50,218 nt of DNA from an uncultured Bacteroidota bacterium. GTDB lineage: Bacteria > Bacteroidota > Bacteroidia > Bacteroidales > F082. The notes beneath the pieces were generated by a model. The model was not told the DNA's origin and searched no databases. It saw nothing but the letters and a program-made list of their open reading frames with translations. The stretch covers positions 1-50,218 of the forward strand of contig UQNO01000013.1 of assembly GCA_900542475.1 (NCBI GenBank). Direction: 5' to 3'. A program made the translations under genes and the position numbers. Shown piece after piece: positions 18,685-28,042 of this stretch (the stretch's first letter is position 1; every line of letters begins with the position of its first letter).

Positions 18685-18759
18685 TAGTGTGATCTGAACT
18701 GTGTCAAGGTCTGATTCCATCATTAATACACGGTGCAAAATTACATAATTTCAAATCTG
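18685..18759. repeat. 75-bp IS-end-like repeat (copy 1)
   Basis: Matches 50144-50218 in the same orientation with about four mismatches. It begins TAGTGTGATCTGAACTGTGT and contains GCAAAATTA, which on the minus strand is a consensus -7 box (TAATTTTGC, 18735-18743). A matching TTTG lies 20 bp further upstream at 18764-18767. A short minus-strand frame starts MMESDLDTVQITL inside the repeat. Most likely a terminal fragment of an insertion sequence carrying a promoter; no transposase remains next to it. Confidence 0.7.
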
Positions 18760-19196
18760 TTTCCAAATTTTATTGCTAATTGTTGTGATATTAGAGATAG
18801 GTCCGGAAACGAACTGGGCTTGTAATACTGTGTTACCTCTTGCGGCATGTCCCCTCAGGGTTTACAGCACGGGCCAGCGCGTAAAGCGCAATCAGAGCTT
18901 GTTCCCGCGCTTGATTTTTTGGTTACATTTTTATCAAGAAAAAAACAACGGCCGAAATGACAAAACGACGGCTAATGGTAAATTTCATTTGTAATCGCTG
19001 CGAATAGGAGAATTACCAACATCAAAAAAATACTTTTCCAAAATCATTTCGTTGCAAAAATTTAATTTGTACCTTTGCAGCGATTAAGAATCAAAAAACA
19101 AAGAGCATCGTAACATTATTTGAAACAGTGAAAACCATTGCCATGGAGTGAGTGGCTTGTATTTATTATTTGTAAAATGTTTAAAATTATAATGTT
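18760..19196. other. Non-coding stretch with a promoter before the four-helix gene
   Basis: No convincing gene. It holds the right flank of the IS-end-like repeat and a GC-richer patch with GCGCGTAAAGCGC. A promoter-like pair lies at 19047-19078, with TTTC 19 bp before TACCTTTGC (19070-19078). That promoter would give a leader of about 110 nt before the ATG at 19197. Confidence 0.5.
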
Positions 19197-19937
19197 ATGG
19201 ATATAAAACGTTTTGGATATTATTGGTTAGATACATGGATTTGGGCAAATGTCATACAACTTGCCACACAAGATTTCTGCGTTCGCAACCTGAATCGCAC
19301 TAACGACCCCTGCGGACGGCAGTACGACCAAATGACACAAGCTGCGCGTTCGGTTACGGCAAATATCGCTGAAGGCAACTCGCGTCATGCCACATCAAAG
19401 GAAACTGAGATGCGTCTCACCGATGTGGCTCGCGCAAGCCTTGCGGAACTTGCCAATGATTATATAAATTGGCTGCTACATCATGAGAAAGCGCCTTGGT
19501 CTGTTAAATCAAGTGAGCATAAGAAAGTTACAAGCATCCAGCTTGACAGGCCAACATATAAAGATGATGTGCAGTATGAAAGCAGTTTGCATATTTTAAA
19601 ACAGAAGCACAAGTTTGACGAGTGGTTTCTCTCTAAAGATTCATTCATTGAAGCGAACTGCCTCATAGTGCTTTGCAACCGTCTCATCATGATGCTGGGA
19701 AAACATCTTGAAATTTTGCTTGAAAATTTCAAGAAAGAAGGTGGCTTTACTGAAGCTTTAACGGCAGAAAGGCTGGCATTCAAAACCGAGCAAAGCATCC
19801 AAAGTGATGCCCCAACCTGCCCGAAATGCGGCAAGCCAATGATAAAGCGAGTCGCGAAAAAAGGTGTTAATGCTGGCAATGAATTTTGGAGCTGCAGTGG
19901 ATTTCCAGAATGCAACGGGACAAGAAAATTAGGTTGA
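19197..19937 (+). CDS. Four-helix-bundle (S23-like) protein fused to a topoisomerase-type zinc finger
   Basis: 246 aa. Residues ~40-190 look like the S23/intervening-sequence four-helix-bundle family, including ARSVTANIAEGNSR and ETEMRLTDVARASLAELAND. The C-terminus is a C4 zinc finger of the topoisomerase I type: CPKCGKPMIKR, then FWSCSGFPECNGTRKLG. This composition matches what databases call a four helix bundle suffix domain protein. S23 proteins are tied to rRNA intervening sequences, and the related Avd protein serves diversity-generating retroelements, but I see no reverse transcriptase or template repeat nearby. The zinc finger suggests nucleic-acid binding. Expressed from its own promoter; function unknown. 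Confidence 0.8.
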   Translation: MDIKRFGYYWLDTWIWANVIQLATQDFCVRNLNRTNDPCGRQYDQMTQAARSVTANIAEGNSRHATSKETEMRLTDVARASLAELANDYINWLLHHEKAPWSVKSSEHKKVTSIQLDRPTYKDDVQYESSLHILKQKHKFDEWFLSKDSFIEANCLIVLCNRLIMMLGKHLEILLENFKKEGGFTEALTAERLAFKTEQSIQSDAPTCPKCGKPMIKRVAKKGVNAGNEFWSCSGFPECNGTRKLG

Positions 19938-19988
19938 TTCTTATTTTTCGATATATCGATATTTCGAAATGTCGAAATAAGAAAGACA

Positions 19989-20021
19989 ATAAAAAATAAC
20001 AGGACCGTCCCCGGCCCTGTT
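19989..20021 (-). terminator. rpoD terminator
   Basis: On the minus strand AACAGG pairs with CCTGTT around a GC-rich inner section, followed by ATTTTTTAT. It begins 32 bp after the rpoD stop and may also serve the convergent four-helix gene. Confidence 0.65.
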
Positions 20022-20052
20022 AAATCCATGATAATTGCAATAAATCTTAAGA

Positions 20053-20916
20053 CTAACCAAGATAACTCTTGAGGATTTTGCTTCTGCTTGTATGCTTCAA
20101 GCGGCGGATAGCCTTCTCTTTGATTTGACGCACGCGCTCGCGTGTGAGGTCGAACTTCTCTCCGATTTCCTCCAAAGTCATCGGGTGGCTGCCGTTGAGT
20201 CCGAAATACAAGCGGACGACATCTGCCTCCCTCTGTGTCAATGTGGAAATGGCGCGGTCAATCTCCTTCCTGAGCGACTCGTAAAGAAGCTGCGTCTCCG
20301 GCGTCACCACCTCGTCGCTCTTCAAAACATCGTACATGTTGTTGTCCTCGTCCTGCACGAGAGGCGCGTCCATGGAGACATGACGCCCGGCGTTCTTCAT
20401 CGACTCCTTGACTTCGGCCTCGGTGATGTCGAGAACTTCAGCTATCTCCTCGGCGTTAGGCTCGCGCTCGAATTCCTGCTCCAACTTTGCGTATGTCTTG
20501 TTGATTTTGTTTATCGAACCGATCTTGTTCAATGGAAGTCGGACGATACGTGATTGTTCTGCAAGAGCCTGGAGTATTGACTGGCGAATCCACCACACTG
20601 CGTAAGAGATGAACTTGAAACCTCTTGTCTCGTCAAAACGGCGCGCCGCCTTGATGAGACCGAGATTGCCCTCGTTGATGAGGTCGGGGAGGCTTAATCC
20701 CTGATTTTGGTACTGCTTCGACACAGACACGACAAAACGCAAATTGGCCTTCGTGAGCTTCTCCAACGCCACCTTGTCGCCCTGGCGAATACGCTGCGCA
20801 AGCTCAACCTCCTCGTCAGCCGTTATCAATTCAACCTTACCAATCTCCTGGAGATACTTGTCCAAAGAAGCTGTTTCCCTGTTGGTGACTTGTTTGGTAA
20901 TCTTTAACTGCCTCAT
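20053..20916 (-). CDS. rpoD: Primary RNA polymerase sigma factor (Bacteroidetes type)
   Basis: Housekeeping sigma-70 factor of 287 aa. It lacks region 1.1 and the large non-conserved region, as Bacteroidetes primary sigmas do. Region 1.2 is DKYLQEIGKVELI; region 2 carries LTKANLRFVVSVSKQYQNQG, FDETRGFKFISYAVWWIRQS and the Gln/Arg-rich end; region 3 follows; region 4.2 has the helix-turn-helix LEEIGEKFDLTRERVRQIKE. The many TTTG/TAnnTTTG promoters in this window are the type this sigma recognises. It lies downstream of pnp on the same strand, separated by a palindromic repeat, and has its own terminator. Confidence 0.96.
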   Translation of the reverse strand: MRQLKITKQVTNRETASLDKYLQEIGKVELITADEEVELAQRIRQGDKVALEKLTKANLRFVVSVSKQYQNQGLSLPDLINEGNLGLIKAARRFDETRGFKFISYAVWWIRQSILQALAEQSRIVRLPLNKIGSINKINKTYAKLEQEFEREPNAEEIAEVLDITEAEVKESMKNAGRHVSMDAPLVQDEDNNMYDVLKSDEVVTPETQLLYESLRKEIDRAISTLTQREADVVRLYFGLNGSHPMTLEEIGEKFDLTRERVRQIKEKAIRRLKHTSRSKILKSYLG

Positions 20917-20952
20917 AATTTATTTATTAAGATTATTTCTTTTCTTTAACCC

Positions 20953-21054
20953 GTCATTTCGAGCGGAGCGAAGAGGAATCGAGAAATCTCCTGCGTGTTT
21001 GTAATTGCTTTTTGAATGAGATTTCTCCACTCCCTCCGGTCGTTCGAAACGATG
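20953..21054. repeat. Dispersed palindromic repeat between pnp and rpoD
   Basis: GTCATTTCGAGCGGAGCGAA with ATCGAGAAATCTCCTG, a spacer, then GAGATTTCTCCACTCC and CGTTCGAAACGAT. Same inverted-pair design as at 9206-9313. It ends about 10 bp after the pnp stop. Confidence 0.78.
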
Positions 21055-21064
21055 TTTTGAAGAT

Positions 21065-23287
21065 TTATTTCTTCTCGTGTCTTGTACCTTTGTGTTCCTT
21101 GCGCTCGCCACTCTTGTGGTCTCCGCCTTTGCGCTCTCCGCGCGGTCTCTCCGGCTTCTCCACGTAACCTTCAGGTTTCGGAAGCAAGGCCTTTCTTGAG
21201 AGACGTAACTTGCCGGTCTTCTGGTCAATGTCGATGAGCTTCACCTGGATTTTGTCGCCTTCTTTCAGAATGCCGTCCATGGTCTCAAGACGTTTATAGT
21301 CAATCTCGGAGATGTGAAGCAGACCGTCTTTGCCGGGAAGAATCTCCACGAAAGCGCCGAACGGCATGATTGACCTCACTGTGCCGTCGTAAACCTCGCC
21401 GACTTCAGGAACTGCAACGATGGCGCGGACACGTTCTTTCGCGGCCTCAAGGTCGTCTTTGTTCGTGGAAGCGATTTCCACCATGCCGCATTTATCGTCT
21501 TCCGTGATGACGATGACGGTGTTGGTGGTCTTTTGAATCTCTTGAACGACTTTTCCGCCAGGTCCGATAACAGCGCCGATGAAGTCTTTAGGAATGATGA
21601 GCTTCTCGATACGAGGCACTGACTCTTTGTAGTCGGCGCGTGGCTCGGTGATGGTCTTTGCCATCTCGCCGAGAATGTGCATTCTGCCTGCCTTTGCCTG
21701 CTCGAGAGCCTCGCTCAACACTTCGTATGACAATCCATCGACCTTGATGTCCATCTGGCATGCCGTGATGCCGTCAACAGTGCCTGTCACCTTGAAGTCC
21801 ATGTCGCCGAGGTGGTCCTCGTCACCAAGAATATCTGACAACACAGCGTATTTTTCGTTGTCGGTGATAAGACCCATGGCGATGCCTGCGACAGGTTTTC
21901 TCATCTTGACACCCGCATCCATCAACGCTAATGTGCTGCCGCACACCGAAGCCATTGATGATGAGCCGTTTGACTCGAGGATGTCGGACACCACGCGAAT
22001 GGTGTAAGGGTTCTCTTCTCCGCTGGGAATCATGTTCTTGAGGGCTCTCTCCGCAAGGTTTCCGTGACCAACCTCACGACGGCTGACACCGCGGTTTGCC
22101 CTGCATTCGCCTGTTGCGAAACTTGGGAAGTTGTAGTGCAGCATGAAATTGCTCGTGCCTTCAATGACAGCGCCGTCGATGGTCTGCTCGTCGAGCTTGG
22201 TACCTAATGTCACTGTCACCAATGCCTGTGTCTCACCGCGAGTGAAGATGGCCGAGCCGTGGCATGAAGGTAATATGTCGACTTCTGTCCATATTGGACG
22301 AATCTGGTCGAGTTTGCGTCCGTCGAGACGTTTGCGCTCGATGAGTATGGCGTCGCGCACCGCCTTGCGCTCGATGTCGTGGAAGTAACGTTTTGCCATC
22401 GAAGTCTTTTCTTCAAGCTCCTCTTCGGTGTATTTTGCGAGATAATTTTCAAGAATGGCGTTGAATGCGTCCTCTCTTTCGTGCTTGTTGGCGTTGCTTG
22501 TGAGAGCAAAGTCGTAGCAAGGTTTGTAGCAGCATGCCATCATGTCGGCGCGCAAATCCTCGTCGTTGACTTCATGGCAGTATTCGCGTTTCGGACTGGC
22601 TGTCTCAACTCTTGATGCGAGGTCGAGCTGTGCCTGCACCTGGCCTTTTATGGCTTCGTGGGCGGCTTTCAAAGCCCCTATCATCTGCACTTCGGAAATC
22701 TCTTTCGACTCGCCTTCCACCATGCAAATGTCTTTCATCGTGGCGCCAACCATGAGTTCGAGGTCGGCGTTCTCGAGTTCGTCGGTGCGCGGGTTGATGA
22801 CATATTCGCCGTTGATCATGGCGACGCGGACCTCCGAAATAGGACCGTGGAACGGAATGTCAGAGACCGCTATGGCCGCTGATGCCGCCAATGCCGCGTA
22901 AGCGTCTGGAAGAACGTTCTGCTCGCCCGAAAGCAATGTTATCTGAACCTGGATTTCCGCATGGAAATCGTCGGGAAATAGCGGACGTATGGCGCGGTCG
23001 ACGAGACGTGAGATGAGAATCTCATAGTCTGACGGCTTGCCTTCGCGTTTGAAAAAACCGCCGGGGAATTTGCCCGTGGCGGCGTATTTCTCTTTGTAAT
23101 CGACTGAAAGAGGCAGGAAATCGACATCGTCTTTCGCTTCTTTTGCCGCCACAACGGTGGCGAGCAACATGGTCTTGCCACATGTCACCACAGCGGCGCC
23201 GTCGGCTTGCTTCGCTAAACGCCCTGTCTCGATGGTAATGATGTCTTTGCCGGTTTGTATGGTTTGCTTGATACCTTCTGGACCCAT
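21065..23287 (-). CDS. pnp: Polyribonucleotide nucleotidyltransferase (PNPase)
   Basis: Phosphorolytic 3'-5' exoribonuclease of 740 aa, normal PNPase size. Two RNase PH domains flank an alpha-helical linker; the first includes FFKREGKPSDYEILISRLVD and the second FPSFATGECRANRGVSRREV and LGDEDHLGDMDFKVTGT. A KH domain (FIGAVIGPGGKVVQEIQ) and an S1 domain (EVYDGTVRSIMPFGAFVEI) follow. The C-terminus is a low-complexity basic tail rich in Arg, Lys, Gly and His, as in many Bacteroidetes PNPases. The gene follows rpsO as in most bacteria, but a terminator sits between them, so expression is probably only partly shared. Confidence 0.97.
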   Translation of the reverse strand: MGPEGIKQTIQTGKDIITIETGRLAKQADGAAVVTCGKTMLLATVVAAKEAKDDVDFLPLSVDYKEKYAATGKFPGGFFKREGKPSDYEILISRLVDRAIRPLFPDDFHAEIQVQITLLSGEQNVLPDAYAALAASAAIAVSDIPFHGPISEVRVAMINGEYVINPRTDELENADLELMVGATMKDICMVEGESKEISEVQMIGALKAAHEAIKGQVQAQLDLASRVETASPKREYCHEVNDEDLRADMMACCYKPCYDFALTSNANKHEREDAFNAILENYLAKYTEEELEEKTSMAKRYFHDIERKAVRDAILIERKRLDGRKLDQIRPIWTEVDILPSCHGSAIFTRGETQALVTVTLGTKLDEQTIDGAVIEGTSNFMLHYNFPSFATGECRANRGVSRREVGHGNLAERALKNMIPSGEENPYTIRVVSDILESNGSSSMASVCGSTLALMDAGVKMRKPVAGIAMGLITDNEKYAVLSDILGDEDHLGDMDFKVTGTVDGITACQMDIKVDGLSYEVLSEALEQAKAGRMHILGEMAKTITEPRADYKESVPRIEKLIIPKDFIGAVIGPGGKVVQEIQKTTNTVIVITEDDKCGMVEIASTNKDDLEAAKERVRAIVAVPEVGEVYDGTVRSIMPFGAFVEILPGKDGLLHISEIDYKRLETMDGILKEGDKIQVKLIDIDQKTGKLRLSRKALLPKPEGYVEKPERPRGERKGGDHKSGERKEHKGTRHEKK

Positions 23288-23344
23288 AATAATAACAGAA
23301 TTTTAATAATTAATAAAACAACTTCGATTTAGGCATACAACAAT

Positions 23345-23380
23345 GCAAAAAAAAGGCAACATGAAATTGCCTTTTTTTGC
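23345..23380 (-). terminator. Terminator between rpsO and pnp
   Basis: Symmetric stem: A-run plus GGCAA, loop CATGAAA, then TTGCC plus T-run, flanked by GC on each side. It works in either direction and lies 24 bp beyond the rpsO stop. Confidence 0.8.
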
Positions 23381-23403
23381 AAGGGCATTGATAGTCAATG
23401 CTA

Positions 23404-23673
23404 TTATTTTCTGATACCTAATTCTTTGATGATAGCACGATATCTCTCGATATCTTTCTTCTTCAGATAAGCAAGAAGTTTTCTTCTCTTACCTACGAGA
23501 GAAACCAATGAACGCATTGTCGCAAGGTCTTTCTTGCTGGTCTTCATGTGTTCTGTTAAATTCTTGATTCTGAATGTGAACAACGCAATTTGTCCTTCTG
23601 CCGAGCCGGTATCCTGTGTGTTTTTACCGTACTTTGTGAAAATCTCTTGTTTCTTTTCTGCAGTTAAATACAT
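23404..23673 (-). CDS. rpsO: 30S ribosomal protein S15
   Basis: 89 aa, the standard S15 length. Conserved blocks include KQEIFTKYGKNTQDTGSAEG, HMKTSKKDLATMRSL and GKRRKLLAYLKKKDIERY. It binds the central domain of 16S rRNA early in 30S assembly. It sits upstream of pnp as in many bacteria. No S15-type autoregulatory leader is obvious in the short AT-rich region upstream. Confidence 0.97.
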   Translation of the reverse strand: MYLTAEKKQEIFTKYGKNTQDTGSAEGQIALFTFRIKNLTEHMKTSKKDLATMRSLVSLVGKRRKLLAYLKKKDIERYRAIIKELGIRK

Positions 23674-23862
23674 ATCTATTCTTTTTCTCTAAATTTTTCG
23701 GACTGCAAAATTACAACATTTTTATTTACCAAAAACATATTTCGTTAAAAAAAAATAAAATTTTTTTAAAGCATCGTGCTGAAAAAAATAATATATTTGA
23801 CACGATTGTTTGTAAAATATATAATAATATTGAAATTATTGAAAATCAACATCTTAAATAAT

Positions 23863-25425
23863 ATGAAAATCAATCTTAAAACATTAATCACTACTACATT
23901 GCTTTTGCTGATGGTGTTTTTGGGCTCGTCATGCAAGAAAAACAGGACGAAGGTGAAGGTCGATACACAGTTCGCCCTCGCTCTGTTCAGCGATACCGTC
24001 TCGTTGCGGGAGATTATTAATGACATGGACAGCACCACAAAGACATGGCTGCGCGTCAGAAACGACTCTATCTTTGTATATTATGTCGATACAATCAAAG
24101 GTGTGTTGAATGCAAGCGACCTGTTGAGTAATATCGAAGATGTACACTTTAACACAAAGACGGACTTTGCCATGCCCCCGCTTTACTCAATTGGCAGTTA
24201 TGACACTGTCGTGACAGTTGACAAATTCATGACATTGCCATTCCATTATGATGGCTATAATATAAAAGAGGTGCTGCTCCGCAGCGGAGAACTGGGTTTG
24301 GACTTTAACACTACTCCGCAGATTGAATACATGAGACGTATGGAAATCTATTCGGCGCAGATGCTTACATCCGCAGGCGATTCGCTTAAAATCATAATTG
24401 ATCTTAATGAAAAAACACCGCAAGTCATAGACCTCGCCAATTATAGAGTGCTTCCAACTGATGACACCGTGACTTTCGGAGCGCGCATATCATTGAATTT
24501 TGAGGAAGATATTTATAGCGGAGGTGGTTACACGAGCAACCTTTCCGGCTACCTTAAAGACGTGATGTTCAAAACAATATACGGAACAATCGAGCAGCCT
24601 ATTGACTCCGTATTCCAGGATTGTGCGGAAATCGACTTCGGTATCAACGGACTCACCGGAAGCGCCGTGCTGCCCACACCTACTATTAATATCGCTTATA
24701 GAAATACTTTTGGCTTAAATGCCCAATGCAATGTTACAAAACTGGAGTTCGTCAATACCAGCACGGGCTTGGCGACAAATCTTCTCGACAGCGATGTTGT
24801 GGATGTGAGTGTGTATCCCACAGAGGGCGCATGGCAAAAAACCATGGTGCAGGGACTGGCGGAGGAAGTGGACGCTCTGGCAGGCTATACCCGCCTGGAT
24901 TTCGCCGGCGAACTGGCAATGCACCTCAACGACCAGCTGTTGTCAATATCCGACACCTCCACAATCGATGTAGCAGCCGATATCGAGATGCCTTTCGCGT
25001 TTAAACTCAGCGACTTGTGCTATAACGATACCATCGCTGTCAACTTGTCTGGAGATGGAAACGATAATAGTATCGATGATTATATTGATGAGATAGATTT
25101 CTATATTGATTATAACAGCAAGATTAAAATCGATGTGAACATGCAGGCGTTGTTTATGAAAGACAACGTGGTCGTCGACTCGCTGTTCCTTGAGGAAAAC
25201 GCCTTGAACTACTCCCCGACGGAAGAGATTTCTACAATTTCTGTCATCGTGACAGACAGCAGACTGCAAAATGTGTTGAGTGCCGACAATATTGTGCTGC
25301 GCCTGTGCGCATCGACAGAGGCAATAAGCCCTCAATCGGTACAAATGATGAACTCTGACGCTATCTTTTTGAGAATTAGAATCTTGACGAAATCATCGGA
25401 AATCGAATTCGGTGACGCAAATTAA
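23863..25425 (+). CDS. Secreted lipoprotein of unknown function
   Basis: 520 aa from the ATG at 23863. The frame is open to 23776, but this start gives a clean lipoprotein signal (MKINLKTLITTTLLLLMVFL then GSSCKKN, Cys at about residue 24). The mature part is Asp/Thr-rich and predicted mostly beta, with repeats of strand-rich text such as DFGINGLTGSAVLPTPTINI and EISTISVIVTDSRL; no catalytic motif is seen. It is followed 15 bp later by an outer-membrane beta-barrel protein, so the two are likely cotranscribed and act together at the cell surface. I cannot name the family. Confidence 0.8.
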   Translation: MKINLKTLITTTLLLLMVFLGSSCKKNRTKVKVDTQFALALFSDTVSLREIINDMDSTTKTWLRVRNDSIFVYYVDTIKGVLNASDLLSNIEDVHFNTKTDFAMPPLYSIGSYDTVVTVDKFMTLPFHYDGYNIKEVLLRSGELGLDFNTTPQIEYMRRMEIYSAQMLTSAGDSLKIIIDLNEKTPQVIDLANYRVLPTDDTVTFGARISLNFEEDIYSGGGYTSNLSGYLKDVMFKTIYGTIEQPIDSVFQDCAEIDFGINGLTGSAVLPTPTINIAYRNTFGLNAQCNVTKLEFVNTSTGLATNLLDSDVVDVSVYPTEGAWQKTMVQGLAEEVDALAGYTRLDFAGELAMHLNDQLLSISDTSTIDVAADIEMPFAFKLSDLCYNDTIAVNLSGDGNDNSIDDYIDEIDFYIDYNSKIKIDVNMQALFMKDNVVVDSLFLEENALNYSPTEEISTISVIVTDSRLQNVLSADNIVLRLCASTEAISPQSVQMMNSDAIFLRIRILTKSSEIEFGDAN

Positions 25426-25440
25426 TGAAAGGAGTGTGAT

Positions 25441-26817
25441 ATGAAGAAATTATACAAATATATTATTGTCGTAACAATGGTTTGCACCTCGTTCTTCGCG
25501 AAAGCGCAGAACGACGGCCTGGGGTTCACGTTGCTTCCGCAGATTCCATACCTCAACTATTATAACCCGGGCATCAAGATGCCTTACAATGGCATGGTGG
25601 GGGTGGCTTTCTCCAACATAAATGTCTCGATGTTTAATTCAAGTGTGGATTACAAGAATATTTATGGTGACAGCGATGACGTGATTGACGCTGTGAAATT
25701 TGCCAACAGCCTTGATGATAACAACAGCATCAATACAAATTTCTCTTTGGATATCTTGAATGTCGGATTCAGGGTTGAAAAACTGTTTTTCAATATTGAC
25801 TGGCGAATGAGAATGAATAGCGAATTTACTTTCTCGCAAGATTTTGTCGGATTGTTTGTGTTCGGCAACGCTCATTATATGGGAGCCGACAACCCTTGTG
25901 ATTTTAACATTGGCATGGATCTCGCTATTTTCAACGAGTTTGCCGTCGGCGCACAATATGAGGTCAACGACAAACTCACCGTAGGTATCCGTCCGAAATT
26001 GTTGACGGGTGTCGCCAATGCCACTGTTGTAAACAAAGGAACACAAATCTTCACCGACCCCAACACTTTTGCCATGTCGGCCAATGTTGACCTTGATATC
26101 AAGGTGTCGAGTCTGCTTCAAAGTGATGCTGAAGAAATCAAAGACATTACAAAAATGCTTGACTCCACTTCTGTTGGTGATTTTTTCAATTTCACTGAAA
26201 ATTTCGGTCTTGGCGTTGACTTCGGTGCGTCATATACCATCAACGAGCATATTGGTGTCGCGGCGGGAATCTATGACCTCGGCTATATTAAATGGACAGA
26301 GGCTAAAGTGAAGAAAGTCAATAAGCAAAATGTGATGGTCAACGACGCTTTGTTTGATGACTACAACGACCTCAAAAACTTTGAACTTGACTATGAGTCA
26401 ATGCTTGATGATATTGTGACGAATGTATGGGGCGATGGTTCGCTGGAACAAGGAGAGGATTACAAGACTTATCTTAAGACCAAGCTTATGGTTCAGGGTT
26501 ATTATGAGTTGAACCCTATGGTTCGCGCAACAGCTATCGGTCAGATGTATTTTGTAAAAGGCAAAGTGCACCCTGCTTTGACATTGGCTTACAGCGGCAG
26601 TTTTTGGGGGCATCTCGACCTGACAGTGAACTGCACCATGTCGCAATACACAGGAACAGCGCTGGGGGCGGGCTTCGGCGTTCATTTCGGACCATTTAAC
26701 TTATATGCTGTAACCGATAATATTTTGTCTTTGACAACTATCGGGACCTCGGCATTGGAAATGGCATCGACCTACCGACAAGCCAATGCGCGATTAGGTA
26801 TCGTATGGAGTTGGTAA
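25441..26817 (+). CDS. Outer-membrane beta-barrel protein, DUF5723-like
   Basis: 458 aa with a signal peptide (MKKLYKYIIVVTMVCTSFFA, cut before QNDG). The early LPQIPYLNYYNPGIKMPYNG resembles the start of Bacteroidetes DUF5723/PorV-like proteins, where the mature N-terminus describes a stretch of N-x-A/P repeats. The remainder alternates hydrophobic and polar residues as expected of a barrel and ends in an aromatic Trp (GIVWSW), consistent with the outer-membrane assembly signal. It lies 15 bp downstream of the lipoprotein gene. Role unknown; a partner or anchor for the lipoprotein is plausible. Confidence 0.75.
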   Translation: MKKLYKYIIVVTMVCTSFFAKAQNDGLGFTLLPQIPYLNYYNPGIKMPYNGMVGVAFSNINVSMFNSSVDYKNIYGDSDDVIDAVKFANSLDDNNSINTNFSLDILNVGFRVEKLFFNIDWRMRMNSEFTFSQDFVGLFVFGNAHYMGADNPCDFNIGMDLAIFNEFAVGAQYEVNDKLTVGIRPKLLTGVANATVVNKGTQIFTDPNTFAMSANVDLDIKVSSLLQSDAEEIKDITKMLDSTSVGDFFNFTENFGLGVDFGASYTINEHIGVAAGIYDLGYIKWTEAKVKKVNKQNVMVNDALFDDYNDLKNFELDYESMLDDIVTNVWGDGSLEQGEDYKTYLKTKLMVQGYYELNPMVRATAIGQMYFVKGKVHPALTLAYSGSFWGHLDLTVNCTMSQYTGTALGAGFGVHFGPFNLYAVTDNILSLTTIGTSALEMASTYRQANARLGIVWSW

Positions 26818-26848
26818 CTCTTGATTTCGTGGTTTGTAGTTGAAAATC

Positions 26849-26884
26849 AAAAAGAACGAGTCGGAATTCCGACTCGTTCTTTTT
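26849..26884. terminator. Perfectly palindromic bidirectional terminator
   Basis: A 36-nt perfect palindrome, AAAAAGAACGAGTCGGAA followed by its complement, ending in TTTTT on both strands. It separates two convergent genes, the outer-membrane protein gene and gcvT, and can serve both. Confidence 0.88.
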
Positions 26885-26923
26885 GGTAAATTTAAAACTC
26901 TGATTTTAAACTATATGCCGCAA

Positions 26924-28042
26924 CTATCCTTTATAGAAAGGTAATTTCACAACGACTGCCGAGATGAGCTTGTCTCTCACTTTAATGAATATTTCGCCTC
27001 CCACCTTCGAGAACTCTTTCTTTACGTAACCCATGCCGATGGCTTTCTTCACTGATGGAGCCATTGTGCCGGACGTCACTTCGCCGATGTGGTTGCCTTC
27101 GGCGTCGCAAATCTCATATTCATGACGAGCGATGCCTTTGCCTGTTATCTCGAAAGCGACGAGTTTGCGAGCGACGCCTTCGGCTTTCAGTCTCTCGTTG
27201 TATGCGCGGTCGATGAAGTCGTTGCCGTCAACGAACTTGGTAATCCAGCCGAGACCTGCCTCGATAGGCGAGGTGGTGTCGCAGATGTCGTTGCCATACA
27301 AACAAAATCCCATCTCAAGACGGAGAGTGTCGCGTGCTCCGAGACCAATAGGTTTGATGCCGAACTCTTTGCCCGCTTCGAGAACCTTTTTGTAAACGTT
27401 CACCGCCTCCGCATTAGGAATGTAAATCTCGCATCCGCCCGACCCGGTGTAACCAGTCGTTGAGAAAATGATGTCTTTTACGCCGGCAAACTCAATGATT
27501 TTGAAAGTGTAGTATTCCATGTCTTCAACAGATGCCTTTGTTAGCTTCTGCATGGCCTTGAGCGCAAGAGGACCCTGCACCGCGAGCTGCGACCACTGAT
27601 TGCTTTCGTTGATGAAGTCAACGCCGAGCGTCATGCCCATCTCTTCAGCGACTTTTGACATCCAAGCCCAGTCTTTGTCAATATTGGCTGCATTAGGCAC
27701 CATGAAATATTCGTCTGCCGACACGCGATAAAGGAGCATGTCGTCAACGATGCCGCCTCTGCCGTTGGGGAGGCAGGTGTACTGAACTCTGCCGTCAACC
27801 AACGCCGCTACGTCGTTGGAGGTGCAGCGTTGTACCAACGAGAAAGCCTTGGGGCCTTTTGCGCGGAACTCGCCCATGTGAGAGACATCGAAAACACCAA
27901 CGCCCCTGCGGACCGTCTCGTGTTCAACGTTCACGCCTTCAAACTGAACAGGCATGTCGAAACCTGCAAATGGAACCATCTTGGCACCCATCTCATAATG
28001 CATTGCATTCAATGCGGTCTTTTTTAATTCTGTGTTTTCCAT
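26924..28042 (-). CDS. gcvT: Aminomethyltransferase (glycine cleavage T protein)
   Basis: T protein of the glycine cleavage system, moving the aminomethyl carbon from lipoylated H protein to tetrahydrofolate. 372 aa from MENTELKKTALNAMHYEMGA; the frame opens nine codons earlier but that extension is not family-like. Landmarks: MVPFAGFDMPVQFEG, VFDVSHMGEF (folate-binding region, catalytic Asp), CLPNGRGGIVDDMLLYR, TGYTGSGGCEIY, and LGARDTLRLEMGFCLYGND. No gcvH or gcvP is near, so the system is dispersed. Ends at a shared terminator. Confidence 0.96.
   Translation of the reverse strand: MENTELKKTALNAMHYEMGAKMVPFAGFDMPVQFEGVNVEHETVRRGVGVFDVSHMGEFRAKGPKAFSLVQRCTSNDVAALVDGRVQYTCLPNGRGGIVDDMLLYRVSADEYFMVPNAANIDKDWAWMSKVAEEMGMTLGVDFINESNQWSQLAVQGPLALKAMQKLTKASVEDMEYYTFKIIEFAGVKDIIFSTTGYTGSGGCEIYIPNAEAVNVYKKVLEAGKEFGIKPIGLGARDTLRLEMGFCLYGNDICDTTSPIEAGLGWITKFVDGNDFIDRAYNERLKAEGVARKLVAFEITGKGIARHEYEICDAEGNHIGEVTSGTMAPSVKKAIGMGYVKKEFSKVGGEIFIKVRDKLISAVVVKLPFYKG

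Noticed and set aside
18773..18994. 73-aa forward ORF
   Set aside because: Overlaps IS-end flank and low-complexity sequence, with no promoter or family resemblance.
19197..19937. Avd-like accessory protein of a diversity-generating retroelement
   Set aside because: No reverse transcriptase, template repeat or variable repeat in the flanking sequence.
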